DNA of 64,000 bases from NCBI GenBank assembly GCA_018398805.1, contig JAGFBZ010000865.1, forward strand, positions 1,674,001 to 1,738,000, read 5' to 3'. The notes beneath the pieces were generated by a model that was given only the letters and a program-made list of their open reading frames with translations, made no database searches and was not told where the DNA came from. The position numbers and the translations under genes are program-made. This document shows, one piece after another, positions 24,501 to 39,200 of the stretch; within the stretch, counting starts at the first letter, position 1, and each line of letters begins with the position of its first letter. This stretch comes from Hirundichthys speculiger. Taxonomy: Eukaryota; Chordata; Actinopteri; Beloniformes; Exocoetidae.

Positions 24501-27500
24501 TGTTTAAATGATGTTTAACCTACTGCGAAACACTGGCAACAATGCCGAAGTGCATTCATTGTCTTTTCTCAGCTTTTTTTGAAACGCGTTTTCAAAGTTG
24601 TTCCAATACCCATCATCATGTACGTAAGCAAAGATGCCATCGCTTGACGTTTTTGTGTGATGAAAACGTTCATTTCTCTGCTTTGAAGAGTTTCGTCTCA
24701 TCACTGGATCACTGGCTCTTAAGTCTCTCAAACAGTAGGCCTGGATTTGGAAATGACAGCTTCTAAAAAAAGATCGCCATGCATGTGACGGTCAGTGCAT
24801 ATTTTTAAATGACCCAAAATCCATTCTCGGAGCTCGCTGCCACTCGGCGCCCAGACGCCTCCAAAAAACCCGCAAAAACTCGAGTTTTACACTGTCATCT
24901 GTGGGTTTTAAACAAGTCCCCAGAAGCGATGGGACCATGACATCCCACCGCGTCCCTGCAGCGAGCGAGCGCATGCATGGCTGACGCGATAAAACAAGAG
25001 CTACAAGTTCTTAGTTTATAGACGACGATGGTGCAGAGATGCAGCACAAGGGCTTTCACCTGACTGTCAAGATGTTTGTGATCTCCAGCTGTGTAAGAAC
25101 AGTCTTGTGAGTCTTGGATAACGGCTCGAAGAGGGAAACGGAGAGAATAACTGATTTTTTTTTTTTTTTTATGATGGTTGGTGTGTGTAAGTGGAGGAAG
25201 GAGGGGGTGTTTAGAGAGCTGTCTCTTCATTGCAGTGCAGTGTTTTTTTTTTTTTTTTTTTTCCTCCCCCTTTGGACCCTCAATTGCAGATCCTCATGGT
25301 GAGGAGGAGGGGGCGGAGGGGGCCCAGAACTGAGCTTTCCTTTGATGTAGTGGGAACGTGACGGATCTGCTAGCCACTGTCTCGCAGCGTGGAATCACTA
25401 ACCCAGGCTTACCTAACGGGATTTGGTAGGACTGCTCTGGTGTCCCTCAGTGCCATGTGTGTCCTGAGCTCATGCCCCCGGTGCTACCGTGGAAGATCCC
25501 TGTTAAAGAGAACACTATATCTACCAGCAGCCTCCCATGTTCACACATAATGTTCTAGATGGCAGCTTTTGGCACCTTTTAGCAGTTCCTCAAACTCTCA
25601 CTAAAGGCTGAACATGCTGTAGGAAGTTTACCAGAGCCGAAGGAAGCGTTTTGCTTTTAAGCCGCTGATTACCTTGCCCTGAGCTCATCTCATTTTCCAA
25701 GTAATTTTTTTTTTTTTTTGCCTAAAAAGTCAAGAACTGTCAAAAGGCACAAAATCAGAAACTTCATTTAGTCTTACAGCACGCATATCAGAGTCACGCT
25801 GATGTCGGTGTCATCTGCAGCGCAGATCTCACACTATGCAATACATGAGCGCACAGTATGACCCCCTCCAGGGAACCCGCGCAGATGAAACGCTTGGCGT
25901 CTTAGGCTTTCTGTTGCACCGCCCTGAGTTTCATAAACGGCGCCATTAATGCCAAGGTTCCTTCTCGTCCGCCATCGTATGGCGATGCTGGTTGACACGT
26001 TTGCTCCATATGAGCAGTGCTAATGACGCCATGTGGTTGCAATCACCTTATCAGTGTTTTCATCTCGTTAAATGGAGCTCAGCAGAGTGATTGTCTGCAA
26101 GCAGAGGGAGATATGCGATGTTGTTAGTTTAAGATGAGAACCAAGGAGAAGACAATCAAGGCTGAAGTTTCTGGATGATTTATTTTTCTTGGCACTCTTA
26201 AGTCTTGCATCTTGATCTGTAAGAATGTGGAAAAGTAGTTGAATTTCTTTCCCTTCTTTTTTGTAATTCTTGTTAATGTCACTCATTTTTACATTTAAGA
26301 GTTTCATCCTTGTTGCGTGAAAAACTGGAGTCCAATTATATTGCAGGGTTGTTGCATCAAAACAAGAAAAACAAGAGGGAGCAGTTGAGACGATACGGGG
26401 TGAAACTCCAGACTTTATTATTGCTTTCCATATTCAAAAGAGACTGCGACTAAAGACAGTTAAAGTTTACACTGAAATCTTTTAATGTTTGACGCTCAAA
26501 GCTTTGAAAATGTGAGTTTATACATGTATGAGAAGAGCAGTTTCATCACTCGCAGGCATGCACGTGACACACCCTCTTGATGTTTTGTTTATCGTGGGCA
26601 CGTGTTTCTGCTCAGAGCGGAGCGCTCATCTCGCAGACGATGGCTCTTTTTTTTTACGTTCCCAATCCTCCCACTGAATTGGGTGAAGCTTAACCAGTCG
26701 AGCAGCCTGGAGCCAGCCAGTCAGGCTTCCATGGACAGACTTGTGCTCAGCCCTCAACACCTGCTCAAAGGGCTTCACTCTTCACCAGCAGCCTGCTGCT
26801 GATCTCCAGGGGTCGATCCTCGGCCTTGCCAAAGTTTTCCCTGATGCCCAGTTCTGCTTGAATGGCCTGGGTGTGGACTTCCTGTAAGGGTGGATAAGAA
26901 ATGGAGACTAGAGGGTGGTTTATGTGTGTGCGCGCGTGTCGTGTTTTTTTTTTTTCCCTTTTTTTTCTTTTTTCTCCTGTAAAATTTGTAGTGCAAATGT
27001 TGTTGATTTCATGACTGCGCAGTGTTGAAAGGGTTAGTGGAAGATGACAGGGAGATGATGCATTTTAGTTGGTTACAAACTAGTGTTACAGTTGCTGCTT
27101 TTAATTTAAAAAAAAATACAATTTTTATGGTCAAAAGTGCAATCTTTTAGTCGTGACTGAAGTGTGGCAGTAGTCCTTGAAGGCTAATCACAGTGCCCCC
27201 ACCATTTCTGATACAGCCATAAAATGAGTAAAGACATGAATGGCTTTTTTTGACTTCATCCTGACAGCTCGTAGGTCTTTAAAGAGGCAAGCAGCGTTCC
27301 AACTAGTAAAATGCAGCGAGGGGAACAATGGGATCACAGGGGTGAAACATGGCTACAAATCCAGCCGGCTGCGCCCAGACTTCAGAGAGGCTCAGACAGC
27401 CCTCACTTTGTCCAGCTAAGAAATAGAGCCATGATCAATAGGTGCTCTGTTGTATGAATCTGGTCAGTCTGGGGCGTGCACTCGCCCTCCCTTCTTCTAC

Positions 27501-30283
27501 ACAGTTTCATATTTTTCAGAAGCTCATTATTTCTTTCTGCTGTGGGTTTGAGTGCTAAAGAGACTCACATGCAATGTGTATCTGACAGCACTGAAATATT
27601 AATGGTCCCCAGAGTGGGAGGTTGGTATAGGGCCTGCATAGTTACAGTACAAAGGGTGCCTTCTTGCCACCAGGCTTTATTAGCCAGACCATTAAATGAA
27701 TAGATGGATATAGCTCACACTCTTTCTTCATGCCCCTCTCAGTGTTCTTGTGCTAAACATCAAACCGCTTTCTTTTCCTCTAACGATTTCCAGCACAAAC
27801 GGGCCTCAGACGTACACTCTCACATGTGCGTGGACGCGGACGTATGTAAGGGCTTCGCCGCGCCGCCGAGTTTTCATTGGGAAGACAAAGAGGAGGGCTT
27901 TGCTATCAGTTCATTTTGTGTGGTCCTGGCCATAAAAGCGCCCTGCTCTTCTTTGACTGTGAAAAGGCCTGTCTTTAATTTTTGGGAAACCCATAAAAGT
28001 TTGTCGCTCCTTTCATATTGGCGGCGGAATTGAAAACAAATGCTACATTCTCCCCTCCTCTCCTTTGAACTAGCCAATTATGAAGTTGTGAAAATAAAAA
28101 AAAAAAAAAAAATGAGGAAAAAAAAAATCAGACTGCAGATCGCTTTTTTTTTTTCTTTTTAACCCCCTTCCCTTCTCTTTCTCTCCCCCTTCTTTCCTCC
28201 TTGTTCACTTTCTTTTTTTTTTCTTTCTTCTTGTACTCCTCCTTTCTTGTTTTTGAAGAAACTGAGGGGGATCACTGATGTCAAAGTCAAAACCAAGAGC
28301 ATTAAGAAAACTGGCGAAATGCAATACAGCTGCAATCCAACATGACGCTAGAAAATAGGGCTGAGGAGCAGAAAGCCTCTCTCCCGTATTCCCAGGGCCC
28401 GCAACTGCTCCCGGCCTTGGCTTTGATCTCTTCAAAGCCTCCTGCCTCCTACTAGATGGAGAGTCTTGGCTGCTGCTCGTGAGCGCTGGAGAGAGGCAGA
28501 GAGGGAGGTGGGGGTGATGGGGGCGTGGATGGGGGGGGGGGGGGGGGGGGGTGGGGGGGGGGTTGCATCGTCTTTTTTCCTTTCCAAGGCTGAAATCAAT
28601 CACGGTGCCGAGGCAATTATGTGTAATTCAACCCCAGCCAGATTAGTGACTCTTGTTACCTGAGCGACCAGAGCTCTGTAATCTGCGAGACACACCGGCC
28701 TCACCAGCAAAAGAGTAGCCAGGAACAGGCGAGGGCACTTGAGGGAAAGGAGGGGATTGAGGGGGAGAGGTGCTGAAAAGCAGGCTGCCATGCTGCTGCC
28801 CAGCAGAGCAGAAAATCGGAGTACAATGGAGTGATTACACTTGCAGATGTAGCCATATTTGTGACGAGGTGGATGGAGAGAGCAGAAAGAATGGAGAGCG
28901 CTTATTGCCATGGAGCTCGCTAGTTAGTGTGCTAACGAGCCAGGTCCCTTTTGTGTTAAAACATGTGCGTACTGTCACCTCTACTGTGCTTCCAGTCCTC
29001 CCCCCACCATCTTTGCCCCGTCCCCCATCCGCTGCCATATCTCTATCCCTCATGCCCTCCAAAGTCGGCTACAAAATGCAAGCTTGGCTGAGGCTCTCGC
29101 CCCAGGCGCCCAATTTACTATGGCTGGAGAAAAACTCAGTGGCCCCCAAGTCACAGAGGAGAACAGCAGAGCTGAACGCCACTCTTTCCCTGCTGTTGCT
29201 GCGGCAGTCTGTCCCATGTGTGCAACTGTTTCAGTGTCTTAACACATCACGCTGTAAGAAACTGAACCCTTCAGCTTTTTATGTGGCTCGGTGAGGAGAT
29301 TTACAGCAATTTAGTTTTGCTTCTAGTTTAAGCAAATCTAGAACAAGGTACGAGTGTGAAGTTCATGAATAATGCTGCTTAGAGAAGATATATACCTGTT
29401 TTTTTTTTTTTGTTTTTTTTTTTGGTGGTATTTTAACAATTGAAGGTCTGGGGTTTAGGGACAGCTGGAAAACTGCACCACTCACATTTCTGGACCAACG
29501 AATTGAGACTGTGTGATTGTCCAGGCTTTGATTCGTCCCCTATACTCTGCCTGTAAGTGTTGATGTCACAGAGAAGAAAACAAGGCTTTGTTTTCTTCCC
29601 CAGCAGTCACTTGACGCAGGATGATGAAACCCACAAAGATATCTAGCAAGAATTTGTTTGTTGATCTGACGAGCTCGCCTTGTACTCCATGTTTCTTTTG
29701 ATCATCGGACAGCGCGGTCGCTGATGGAAGGCTCTTATTTATTTATTATTTATTTGTTCGATGTACACATTAAACGGATGAGCTATAACACTGCAGAATG
29801 CATTTGTATCAGGACGCTAATGTTTGCAATGGTTTTAACAAGGCAGGCCGACAGGGAAGTGGATCTGACTCTAAAAATATAAAGGTCACACTGAATGGAT
29901 TATGTGGCATGAATGGAGCTGCCGTCCAGCTCAGTGGGAGCCCTTAAATCCACCGTCGGCCGTAACCCCTCAGCTCAGGGGCCAGGTGATGCTTTTCATG
30001 TCCTCCAATGCAGAGACATCACAGAGGCATCCTCCACTTTGAGCTAGCCGTCATCAAACAATGCATCAAAACATCACATCAGTCCACCCCCACCGTACCG
30101 ATATCTTTTGAGAAGAAGAAAAAAATGGGATGAGGGAAATGATGCAAGTGCCTCCTGCACCCGTCTTTACGTTGATTCTGCATTTCTGGTGCATATTGAA
30201 GGGAAACTGCAGTGGAAAATGTCATTTGCTGTTAAGCTCCAAATAAAAGCTATGGGAAGTAAAGGTCCAGATATGCCACTAAA

Positions 30284-30329
<46 letters not shown>

Positions 30330-32538
30330 GCTGCCTATGGTTTACCAGCAACGTTGGAGGATTGAAAATCTGTGCGTTGCTTGAATAGACAAAGGTAAGT
30401 TGCTCATTGGAGCAACTTATGAATAAAGCTGGCTAAGAGCTGAATAACAACCTCGTGTTCATTGCATGGCAAACACTTCAGATTGATGGTATCAGGTGTA
30501 CGAGTGTGCCCTATAATGTTGCTCTAACCATATGCCCCAAGTCTAAGTAGTCCCTTTTTGTATTTCAAAAATTACCATTTCTTTGCGTATCAAGGGATAA
30601 GCAGATGTTGTCTTTGCCGTGTTGTACATGATCATTGTTTTGTTTTGTATTAAAGCCCACTAAACCCTGCCACAAAGCTAATTTGACGGGGTGGAGTTTT
30701 CTTGTGACCACTCGGATCCTTGAAGAGGTTCTTTAAGAGTTCCCTGCTTCTGTGGGGTTGGAGAAAAGCCGTTTGTTCAGAGGGGATCAGATTTGAATAG
30801 CTCCCTGCTCACCATTCACATCTTAGCAGGGGCGTGTGCGGCTGGCTAGAAAGAAATCCTGAAATGTGTGGTTTTGATTAATGACTAATTCCACGGTGAA
30901 AGGCAGTTGTTGGTAGTCTTTACCAGTTAATCCCTTAAAACGTGGAATTGCACCCAAACAGTGGGCTGCTGGTATTGTTGCTTGAGCCATTATGTGAATG
31001 AAAGGTTTGCAATGTGATCCACAACCATGAATGCTTCTTAATACTGTGATGTGAAGCATGTCTCATTATGACCTGCACCAAAATGGTCACATCACTTATA
31101 ATTTAATGAAAAACAAAGCTCTGTCTGCATGAAATAATTTGGAAAGCAAGATGTAGAACCTGCATATCGTTAAAGAACGAGGATGCGTCGAGGTGAAAGG
31201 GGGCAATAGTTCAGCTCACGGCGTGGACACAGATGTCATAACACCTGAGGTGCTGGGAATTCATGTGACATACTGGTGTTCAAACGTTACATCATGTTAG
31301 TGAACCCTGTCGTAAGAAATTGAATCAGTTTCCACAGTTCTGACCTTTTCCCTTCCATTTTAATTTGTCTATTCCATGAAGTCATCAGTGGTAACTAACC
31401 CATCTTTATTTTTATTCATTCTATTCTTGCACAACATGTGGGTGGGTGTGCATCTGTCTGAGTGAAATACAGAAGGAAAACTAGGTCAATACTCTCTTCA
31501 GCTCAGGCAGAAGCAACTCTCATTCAAATCAACTCCCCATCCACATTTTTCTGGTCTGTGTGCCATTGAAAACCTTCCCCACAAACACAGAAGTGCCCGC
31601 ACGGTGGACTCTGTCACCCACCTTTCACCGACCTGCCGTCTGTCCTTATGTTTTTTACCCCCCTTCCCTTTGGTCGACCTAATGTGAAATTTTGCATTTG
31701 AGCCGTCTTGGGCTTAGTGAGAGGAGTACTGTCTTTAGCGCTCGTCTCCACAAGTGGAGACGCACAAAGACCCCCACCAGACTCCATTTTCCCCCTCAAC
31801 GCTGAGCTCCCAAATCCAAACTGACAGCCATTCATGCCCAGAATACCTGTGCGAAAGCTGAGGAGGAGGTGGGGGGGGGACACTATCTAGGTGTAGCAGG
31901 CAAATCCGCTCTTGTTCGACAGATCTATATGGCTCCTGCATGAGGCGATTCATCAGCACTTTTCCTCTCATTCTGCTCCGTATTTTCTCTTCCTGTTTGT
32001 GTGGTATTGTATGGAGGCTAAGATCTTGGCGCCCCAGCTGCACAAAGTTAGCTTGTGCTGCGATTTTTATTTGTGTGCACATCTCGGGGCTTGTGATTGT
32101 TGTTGAACGTGGATGTTGGCACTATCGGCTCTAGCCTGGCATGAATTTAGCTACTTAGCAGACCAGAGCTGGCTGCTAATGATAAATCATGCAGTGTGTT
32201 AATGCAGCAGTGGGGAAGCTATAAATAGTTGCTGTAGAGAGAGAAAGTGGCTGATTGATTCAGAGGAGGAAAAAAAAACATCCCAAACATTTTCTGCTTT
32301 TGGTCAGATTAAAAGGATTGACCTTCAGACATGTGGGCACCAAGATTTAAGATTCTTCCTGGTCTGAGGCACATGATTTTATTAAGTAAATGAGGCGTGC
32401 ATTCATATGTTAGAGAGAGATTTCGGATGCCTGTATTTGTCTTTACTAAAGAAGAAGATATCTCTGTAGATCCTAGGGCAAGGTGTTTCAAAAAGCAGCC
32501 ATGTTCTTTACGGGGGTAAAGATGCTGAGCGGGTGCTT

Positions 32539-32576
<38 letters not shown>

Positions 32577-35500
32577 CTGGCTTTTGCATATGTGATTGCG
32601 TGTGCGCTCGCAGGCCTGCTGACAGTGGCACTTCAGCAGAATGTTTGCCCTTTCCTTAGTCCTTTGATGTGACCAGGTCCTGCTGTGATAATGAGCCCTG
32701 TGCCCCGCCGCAAGGTGAACATCCTGCAGTTCGCCCAGGGCTCTGCCAGAGCAGCGACCCAACCCCCACCACACCCACACAAGCTCACTCCCAAACCATA
32801 ACAGTACCCGACCTCCATTCAGAGCTGATCAACTTCCACAGAGTTGCGCTGGTTGGGAGAACGCAGGGACAATGCAGCGCGAGTGATACGACTACGCAGA
32901 TCAGCGTTGAGATTATTGAGACTGGATAAGATGTAACGGAGATGTTATGAAGATGATGATCAAATATAATTTAAATTACCCGCTGGAATACCCACTCCTA
33001 GGACATGACAAGATCAACAGGACAGAGATGGTGGAAAACACAAGTTAGACTGTCAGCTTCTTCATAAGCAGGTGTACATGTGACTGCAGTAGGAGGAATA
33101 CCAATTATTTTCTGTCAAATAGAAGCGTCATGATGCCATCACTATAGAAAGTTAAAGGGAAAAAAAATGCCTGAATAGAGCGATATGTTTTAGGTAACAT
33201 TGCAGTTTATTCAAAACGGAACTGATCCGTGTCCACACGAGTGTTGCTACTATGTTGGAAAAGATTTCAATCAACGCTGGCCAGTTTTTATCATCTTCCT
33301 ATGATGATAGTAATCAATTTCCCTCCAGGGATTAATAAGGTATTTTTGAAATGAGTTGAGTAGAGGATACAAGAATACTGCGAAAATGGTTTCCACTGGG
33401 TGGCAGCCCTGGTTGAAACCAGTCGTCACCGCTCAACGGTCGATTAGTGAACTTCTGGTTTTGAAGCAACTATGCGAACTCTCACTGATTCAGAGGGCCG
33501 CTGATTTGGCACGAGGGTGAGGACAAAGCGGGGGACAATCAAGACATGCTGAACCTGTTGATGCATGATGAAGACTTTGTAGATCTGTTTACATTTTGGG
33601 AAAAAAGAAATCTGAGAATTCAGACTGAGATAAAAAAAAAAAAAAGGTGGATGATGCACAACCCATTTACCTCTATGTTGATGTGTATTCATATAAATTG
33701 TACCTCCATAAGGTAAAGAAAATTCAGAAATTTTTATTTCCGCATGATTCTATCCTAATGAAAGCATAGTTCTGAATAATATGTTCCGTGTCTGCCAGAG
33801 GAAATTACAAATCAGAGGACTGTACTTAAATTTCAATTATCATATAGCTCAAAATTATGGTTTTACTGCATTAAATTTCTTTTTGTATTATGAAGGCTAA
33901 AAAAAACTGCTTTGGAGCATTTTCAGATGGAACTACATAACTGGTACCGCTTTAAAAAAAATGCTGCTGAATAATTTAGGTCTGTTGTTCCTTCATAGCA
34001 GTAGTGGCGCTCGAGAATTATACGAGTTTACTGTTGGTTGAACTAAAAAGAACTGACCCGGTCATAACTGCTCAGTGACAAAAAAAAAATAAATAAATAA
34101 ATAAAAGTAGACTTTTATGGATGAAGGATAACGCATTTATTGGAGGGATGACATATCAAATGTTGGCACAAAATGAAGCCCATAAGAACACTGTTCCAAC
34201 AGTATAACATGGTAGAGGTCATACCTTACTGTGGGACTGTTATGCTCAGATTCTTGACGAATTGAATGATGAATCAGAAGGTTATTTAAGGAGTCCTCTA
34301 TTAGCCATGATCTATTATCCATTCCCAGAAAACTAGAAAAACTGCACTGAGTCCTTACCTAAATTCTGTTGACAACATTCAGATTGATGAAATCTAACCT
34401 CTACCAAAGGACTCCTCACCCGCTGTTGAACAACAATGCTGTCATTTTAGATGCCTTTACAAACTAAGAGAATGTCATCATGTGATTTCATCAATTGGCT
34501 ATAATTGATATTAAATAATTAGATGGATGTATTCCACAGGTGACATCAAACCGGTTTGGCCTGTTGCATTCACCTTTTAAAATGCATGTTGTTTACACTC
34601 TCTGCTTTCTTTAGCTTGATATTTTTTATTTTAGGAAAATAGCCACTGGAATTCCACTAATCTTCTGTTCCTTTTCCCCCACAATTAATTAATGGTACCG
34701 TGCCACATAGAAATGAATAGTTGAACATTTTATAAAGAAAGTCTTTTCAATCTGGGGCAGGCAGATTTCACACAAATTATCTTCCTCGCATATTCAGAAT
34801 GTCAGGAACAGCGCTGACATGATGGGTTGCTGGAAGCACACGTTCTTCATGCCAGCTGAAGGATGATGGGTAATCCATCTCGTCCTATTCACTCCAGCTT
34901 GGTGGGGGGGGGGAAGAAGACACTTGGCTGTTTTAATAGGTTTTTTTGTTTTGTTTTCATATGCAGCATGTGTTAAATTCATTGGTTATATGGTCTTTGA
35001 TCCTTTCACCATGAACATATTTTAAAACGGTGAGTGTGTGTACTGATGCCACGTTTAGACAGTGGCAAATGTCAGATGTGTGTTAATTTGAAGCATTTGA
35101 CCGTGTGCGGGTGAAACATCGGTGTTTAGCGGACAGCGCGATGAGTTTCAAGCACGATAAATTTGGTGCCGCAACCACCAAACTCCTTAAATTGGACTAT
35201 ATGGTACATGTCTCCACTCTGCCATAAGTACGGGGTCAGTTCTACCAACTGGCTGTGGCCTTCAGCATCACTGCCTCTATTCTACCGTTTCACTCGTGGA
35301 AGGATGAAGGGCCATTTCGACTGGAGTAAACAGGAGAGAAAAAGATTGAAGGCGTCAGATGTACAGTCATGAGAAAAAGTACACCTCTCTTCAGTTCTCT
35401 TGAACATGACTGTATCATCCTCTCCAGGGTGTGTCTTTTTTTTTTTTTTTTTTTTTTTCCCTGCTTTCCATAGCCCCTGTTGCTGTCCCCATGGTTGGCT

Positions 35501-36228
35501 TGGCTTGTTCATCTCATTACCCAGGACGCGTGGCGCTTCTTGGCTCGCTGGCAGCCTGGCTTTCTTCTTCATTAATTGGGTTGCGTTACATTAACCCCCT
35601 CCCCCGCCCCATCTCCCCACCACCCCTCCATGGCCAAGGGGCAATCCTGTCAGTGAAACATTCCATTTTTAGCACTTCACTCAAAGCTGGCGGGGTTCAA
35701 CCGGCTCTGCGAACGGTAATTGGTTATTTATTTAAGCTTCCGCAGGTTTGTCGTCACTGGGTTTTGGTGAGGCGGGAGTGGAGCCGGCCTTTTCTTTGCT
35801 GTGCTCTAAAGCTACAGCAGGTGAATGTTTGCTCTCTTTTGTTGGAAAAAGGCTGGACGACTATCGCACAAATACGCCCGAGAGTGAACACCTGGTCTGG
35901 GGGGTGACTGTAGGAATTCAGTACGAGGCACACCCTCGCTTCAAACTCGAAACTTTTGGCATTTACAGAGGCTTTGTGTTTGTAATCTTGTCAACTTCTT
36001 GATGTGCCCATTGCCTATATTAAAAAAAAAAAAAAAACAAAACAGTAGCCAAAGACAGTATTTGCTCATTTAAAGTGTGCTTGTTTGCTGGTTGGGATCT
36101 GATGTAATTTGAAAAGTGGGGAAGTGGGAAAAGTGTCATTTTACTGGGGGAGAGATTTACAGTGAGCTCTCGTTGATACTATTTCAGTTTCTTGCCTCAT
36201 CTTTTTTTGTCTCCTGTGTAAATATCCC

Positions 36229-36263
<35 letters not shown>

Positions 36264-39200
36264 CCCGAGCAGCCTTTTCCCTCCAGAGTGCAGAAAATCA
36301 TATGAGTGGGAGAGGTTAGCTTTTGGGGTGAGAAGGGCTTCTTATTGAATAGATTTAGCGGCATGGGGAATCCATACCCGCCACTTAAGCTGCCATCTCC
36401 CCAGCTGTTTGTGAAACACCTCACATGGTTTCTACACACTTGATTGTTGCTGCAGGCGCAGAGAGTCCTCATTGCATATAAATTACAGAAGTGGGAAGTG
36501 ATTATAAAATTCCTGCTTTCCCTTTTTTCCACTCCACTCTGCAGAAGTGGTATAATTGAGTGGAGTACAAAAGCTGCGCTGTGAGGCGTGAGAAGAGGGG
36601 CGCTAAAAAGGCAGTATTGTAGGGATAGTTAGTCTATATATATGACATGGATTCCCATGTAAACACACACATTCATGCTTCACAACCGCAGGAGGACGTT
36701 AGGTGGAATCGGGCGGTGGCAGATACCCAGCGAGTGGTCAGAAAAATCAAACGGGAAAAAAAAAAAAAAAAGCAAACAAATATAGACGACAAAAATAAAG
36801 TGGAAAGTGAGATTTCCCTTCCCCACCCCCAATTTCAGATGGCACATCCAGTCACTGGCTCCCCTCGCTAAAACACACTGGAGTGTGTCGTCCATGGAGG
36901 GCTTCCTGCCAGCTCCAGTTCCGCACAATGAATTTCGCTTAAAACCACATCTGAAGGGTTCTTTTTAAGAGGGCTGGATTTGAAATTACAAATGGAACAT
37001 TTTCTTTTCAAACCTTGCCACCTCTCTTCTTTTGCTCTCGCTGAAAGAAAAAAAAAATGAATAGAAAGATCCTAAGCCTATTATTTCTCCTTTGCAATAA
37101 AAGGGACTTCAAATATGGCTGCCCTCCACTGAAATAGTGCTGCTGCTGCTGCTGCTGCTGCTACCACGACTCAGGGCTTTCAGGGTCTGGGAGGGCGTGA
37201 GCTGCGATCAAATCGCTGAAACGCTGTGTGAACGCCACTCAGCTGAGTGCCTCCAACTACTTTGTCCAGAAACTGGGTAACGGAGACCTGTGAACTTTGC
37301 AAGACCTGGAAAGCGGACAAGGAGCTTCCACCTGGTGGTAAAACCACGACTCCATCATGGAGTTTTCATAAACGCATTTTGTTTATCTAGAGCTCTGTGA
37401 AGACATTGTATTGGAATTGGTAATTAACTGGTTCTCTTTTCATCCAACAGTAAACCATGGTTTGATAGAGCATGCAGTTTGTGTAACTGTGCCCCCAGAT
37501 GGTCTCATATACTACATTGGTCACAGGGGCCTGCAGGCTTCTCCACAGTCTGCTTTTTTTTTTTTTCCTTCTCAATGGAAGCAGTTTATTAAGAAGTTGA
37601 GAAAAATGGGATTTGACAGCTGTAACAGCGAGAAGAACAGGAGTGGGCTTCTCTGCCATGGTTGAAACCTCTCGATTCGGTGCTAGGGAGTCAAATAACC
37701 TTTTGCACCACTGTGTAGCAAAAACAAATATTAGACAATAGCTTTTGTCTCCACTAGCTTTTTCTTTTCCCTCTAAGAGTCGGAGAAGATTTGGAGCTAC
37801 AATGATGATCTCCGAGGTTCTTATCTTTTTCCCACAGGACAACAAATGGGAGGGGAGAGGCGTAAAATGATATGGGTGAGAATGCTGTCGTTTAGCCTCT
37901 GGTGTGGGCATGTCCATGTCTCTTTAGCCCGGGGTTGTCCTTCTTTTGGGTTTAGTTGCCCTATTAACAAGCCCTCCCCTCTCGTTGGATGGGCTCGGAC
38001 ACACCCTCTCTCTCTCAGATTATCCTATCACCTTTGACTCTTTCTGAGGGGTCGAAAAACCCATTTCATCCGGGCTCGCTGGTGTGAAAAAGCTTTGAAT
38101 CCCGGCCTGATTGGCTTTCTGGCTCGAGCGACGTGAACGACGCTTCATGGTGGTTGGAACACTCGCACGTCGTCGTTTTTGTGTTCCTGGGTAGGACGTT
38201 TCCAGAAGACGGGGAGGAGGGGAGAGAGAGGAGACGGGGGTCTTAACTGAACCATGTACCAGTCGGCACAAGGTTCAGGAAAACTCAGACATTCCAGCCT
38301 CCCCAGTGTTTGAGGACCTTCGTGTGTGTGGTGGGAGTGGGGAACATTGGAAACCAGTCACCACTTTGCACTGCAGGAATGTCGCTTTGGAATACGCGTC
38401 ATCAGACGAACTGAGAACTAATAAAAGGAAGTCCATTTGTTTCAAAATTGTCTCCTCAAATCTTTTGTGCTTACTACTGAATTTAGATTAGCGTCTACAG
38501 CGACATTAATCCAGGTGTTTCTGTGTAAGAAACCATTATGATTTCAATGAAACTGGGGAGCTAAATTAACATTTTTACTCATTAGCCGTATATCCTGTGG
38601 AGGTGTGATATTTTGACTCCAGCTTGGCTCTGAGCTCAGGTTTTGAAGAATGGATTTAGCTTGGCTAAGCATTCCCATGTGTTTGGTTGCAGCTGAAGCA
38701 TGTAAGTTCTCTTGGCTCGCTGTGTTTTGGGCCTGGTTTGGTCTGTTTTAATTATCTGGAGGTACTGTTAGATCTCTGTGAGTCAGCTGGGGATGAGGGG
38801 TCTGTGGCCGGGCCACTGTTGACGTGATTACCCCTGCGTTAAGTACCACTGCAGACATCTGTCTAACTCACGCATTCTCTCCATAGTCAACCCCCCCCCC
38901 CCCTTCCTTCCTCCTCCGCCATCCCTCATCTCTCCTTCCCCCGGCTCTTGCTCTGTAATGAACTCCCCTTATTCACCGGCTAATGACTGCCTTTGATCTC
39001 CCGCCACAGACCTCCGCTCTAACTCTACCTTGCAAGTCTCTCATTTCTCTCCCCTCTCTTTGCTCCATCGCTCGCTTGCTCACATCAACTCTCTCCTACT
39101 CGCTCCTCCTCTGTTTGCATCTTTTTCTCTGTTTCTCTGTTAAACATGCTCACACACCTCTTTGACTTGTTTTTCTTCTTTTCCTTCAGGGAGTGGGATT

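Noticed and set aside
37138..37162. TGC repeat as a coding polyglutamine or polyleucine tract
   Set aside because: It lies in the middle of intron 3 with no flanking exon signals, so it is a simple microsatellite.
37387..37917. 176-codon - strand frame in intron 3
   Set aside because: Long for chance, but its composition is mixed low-complexity, there is a poly-Lys run from a T-tract, and it resembles no family I know.
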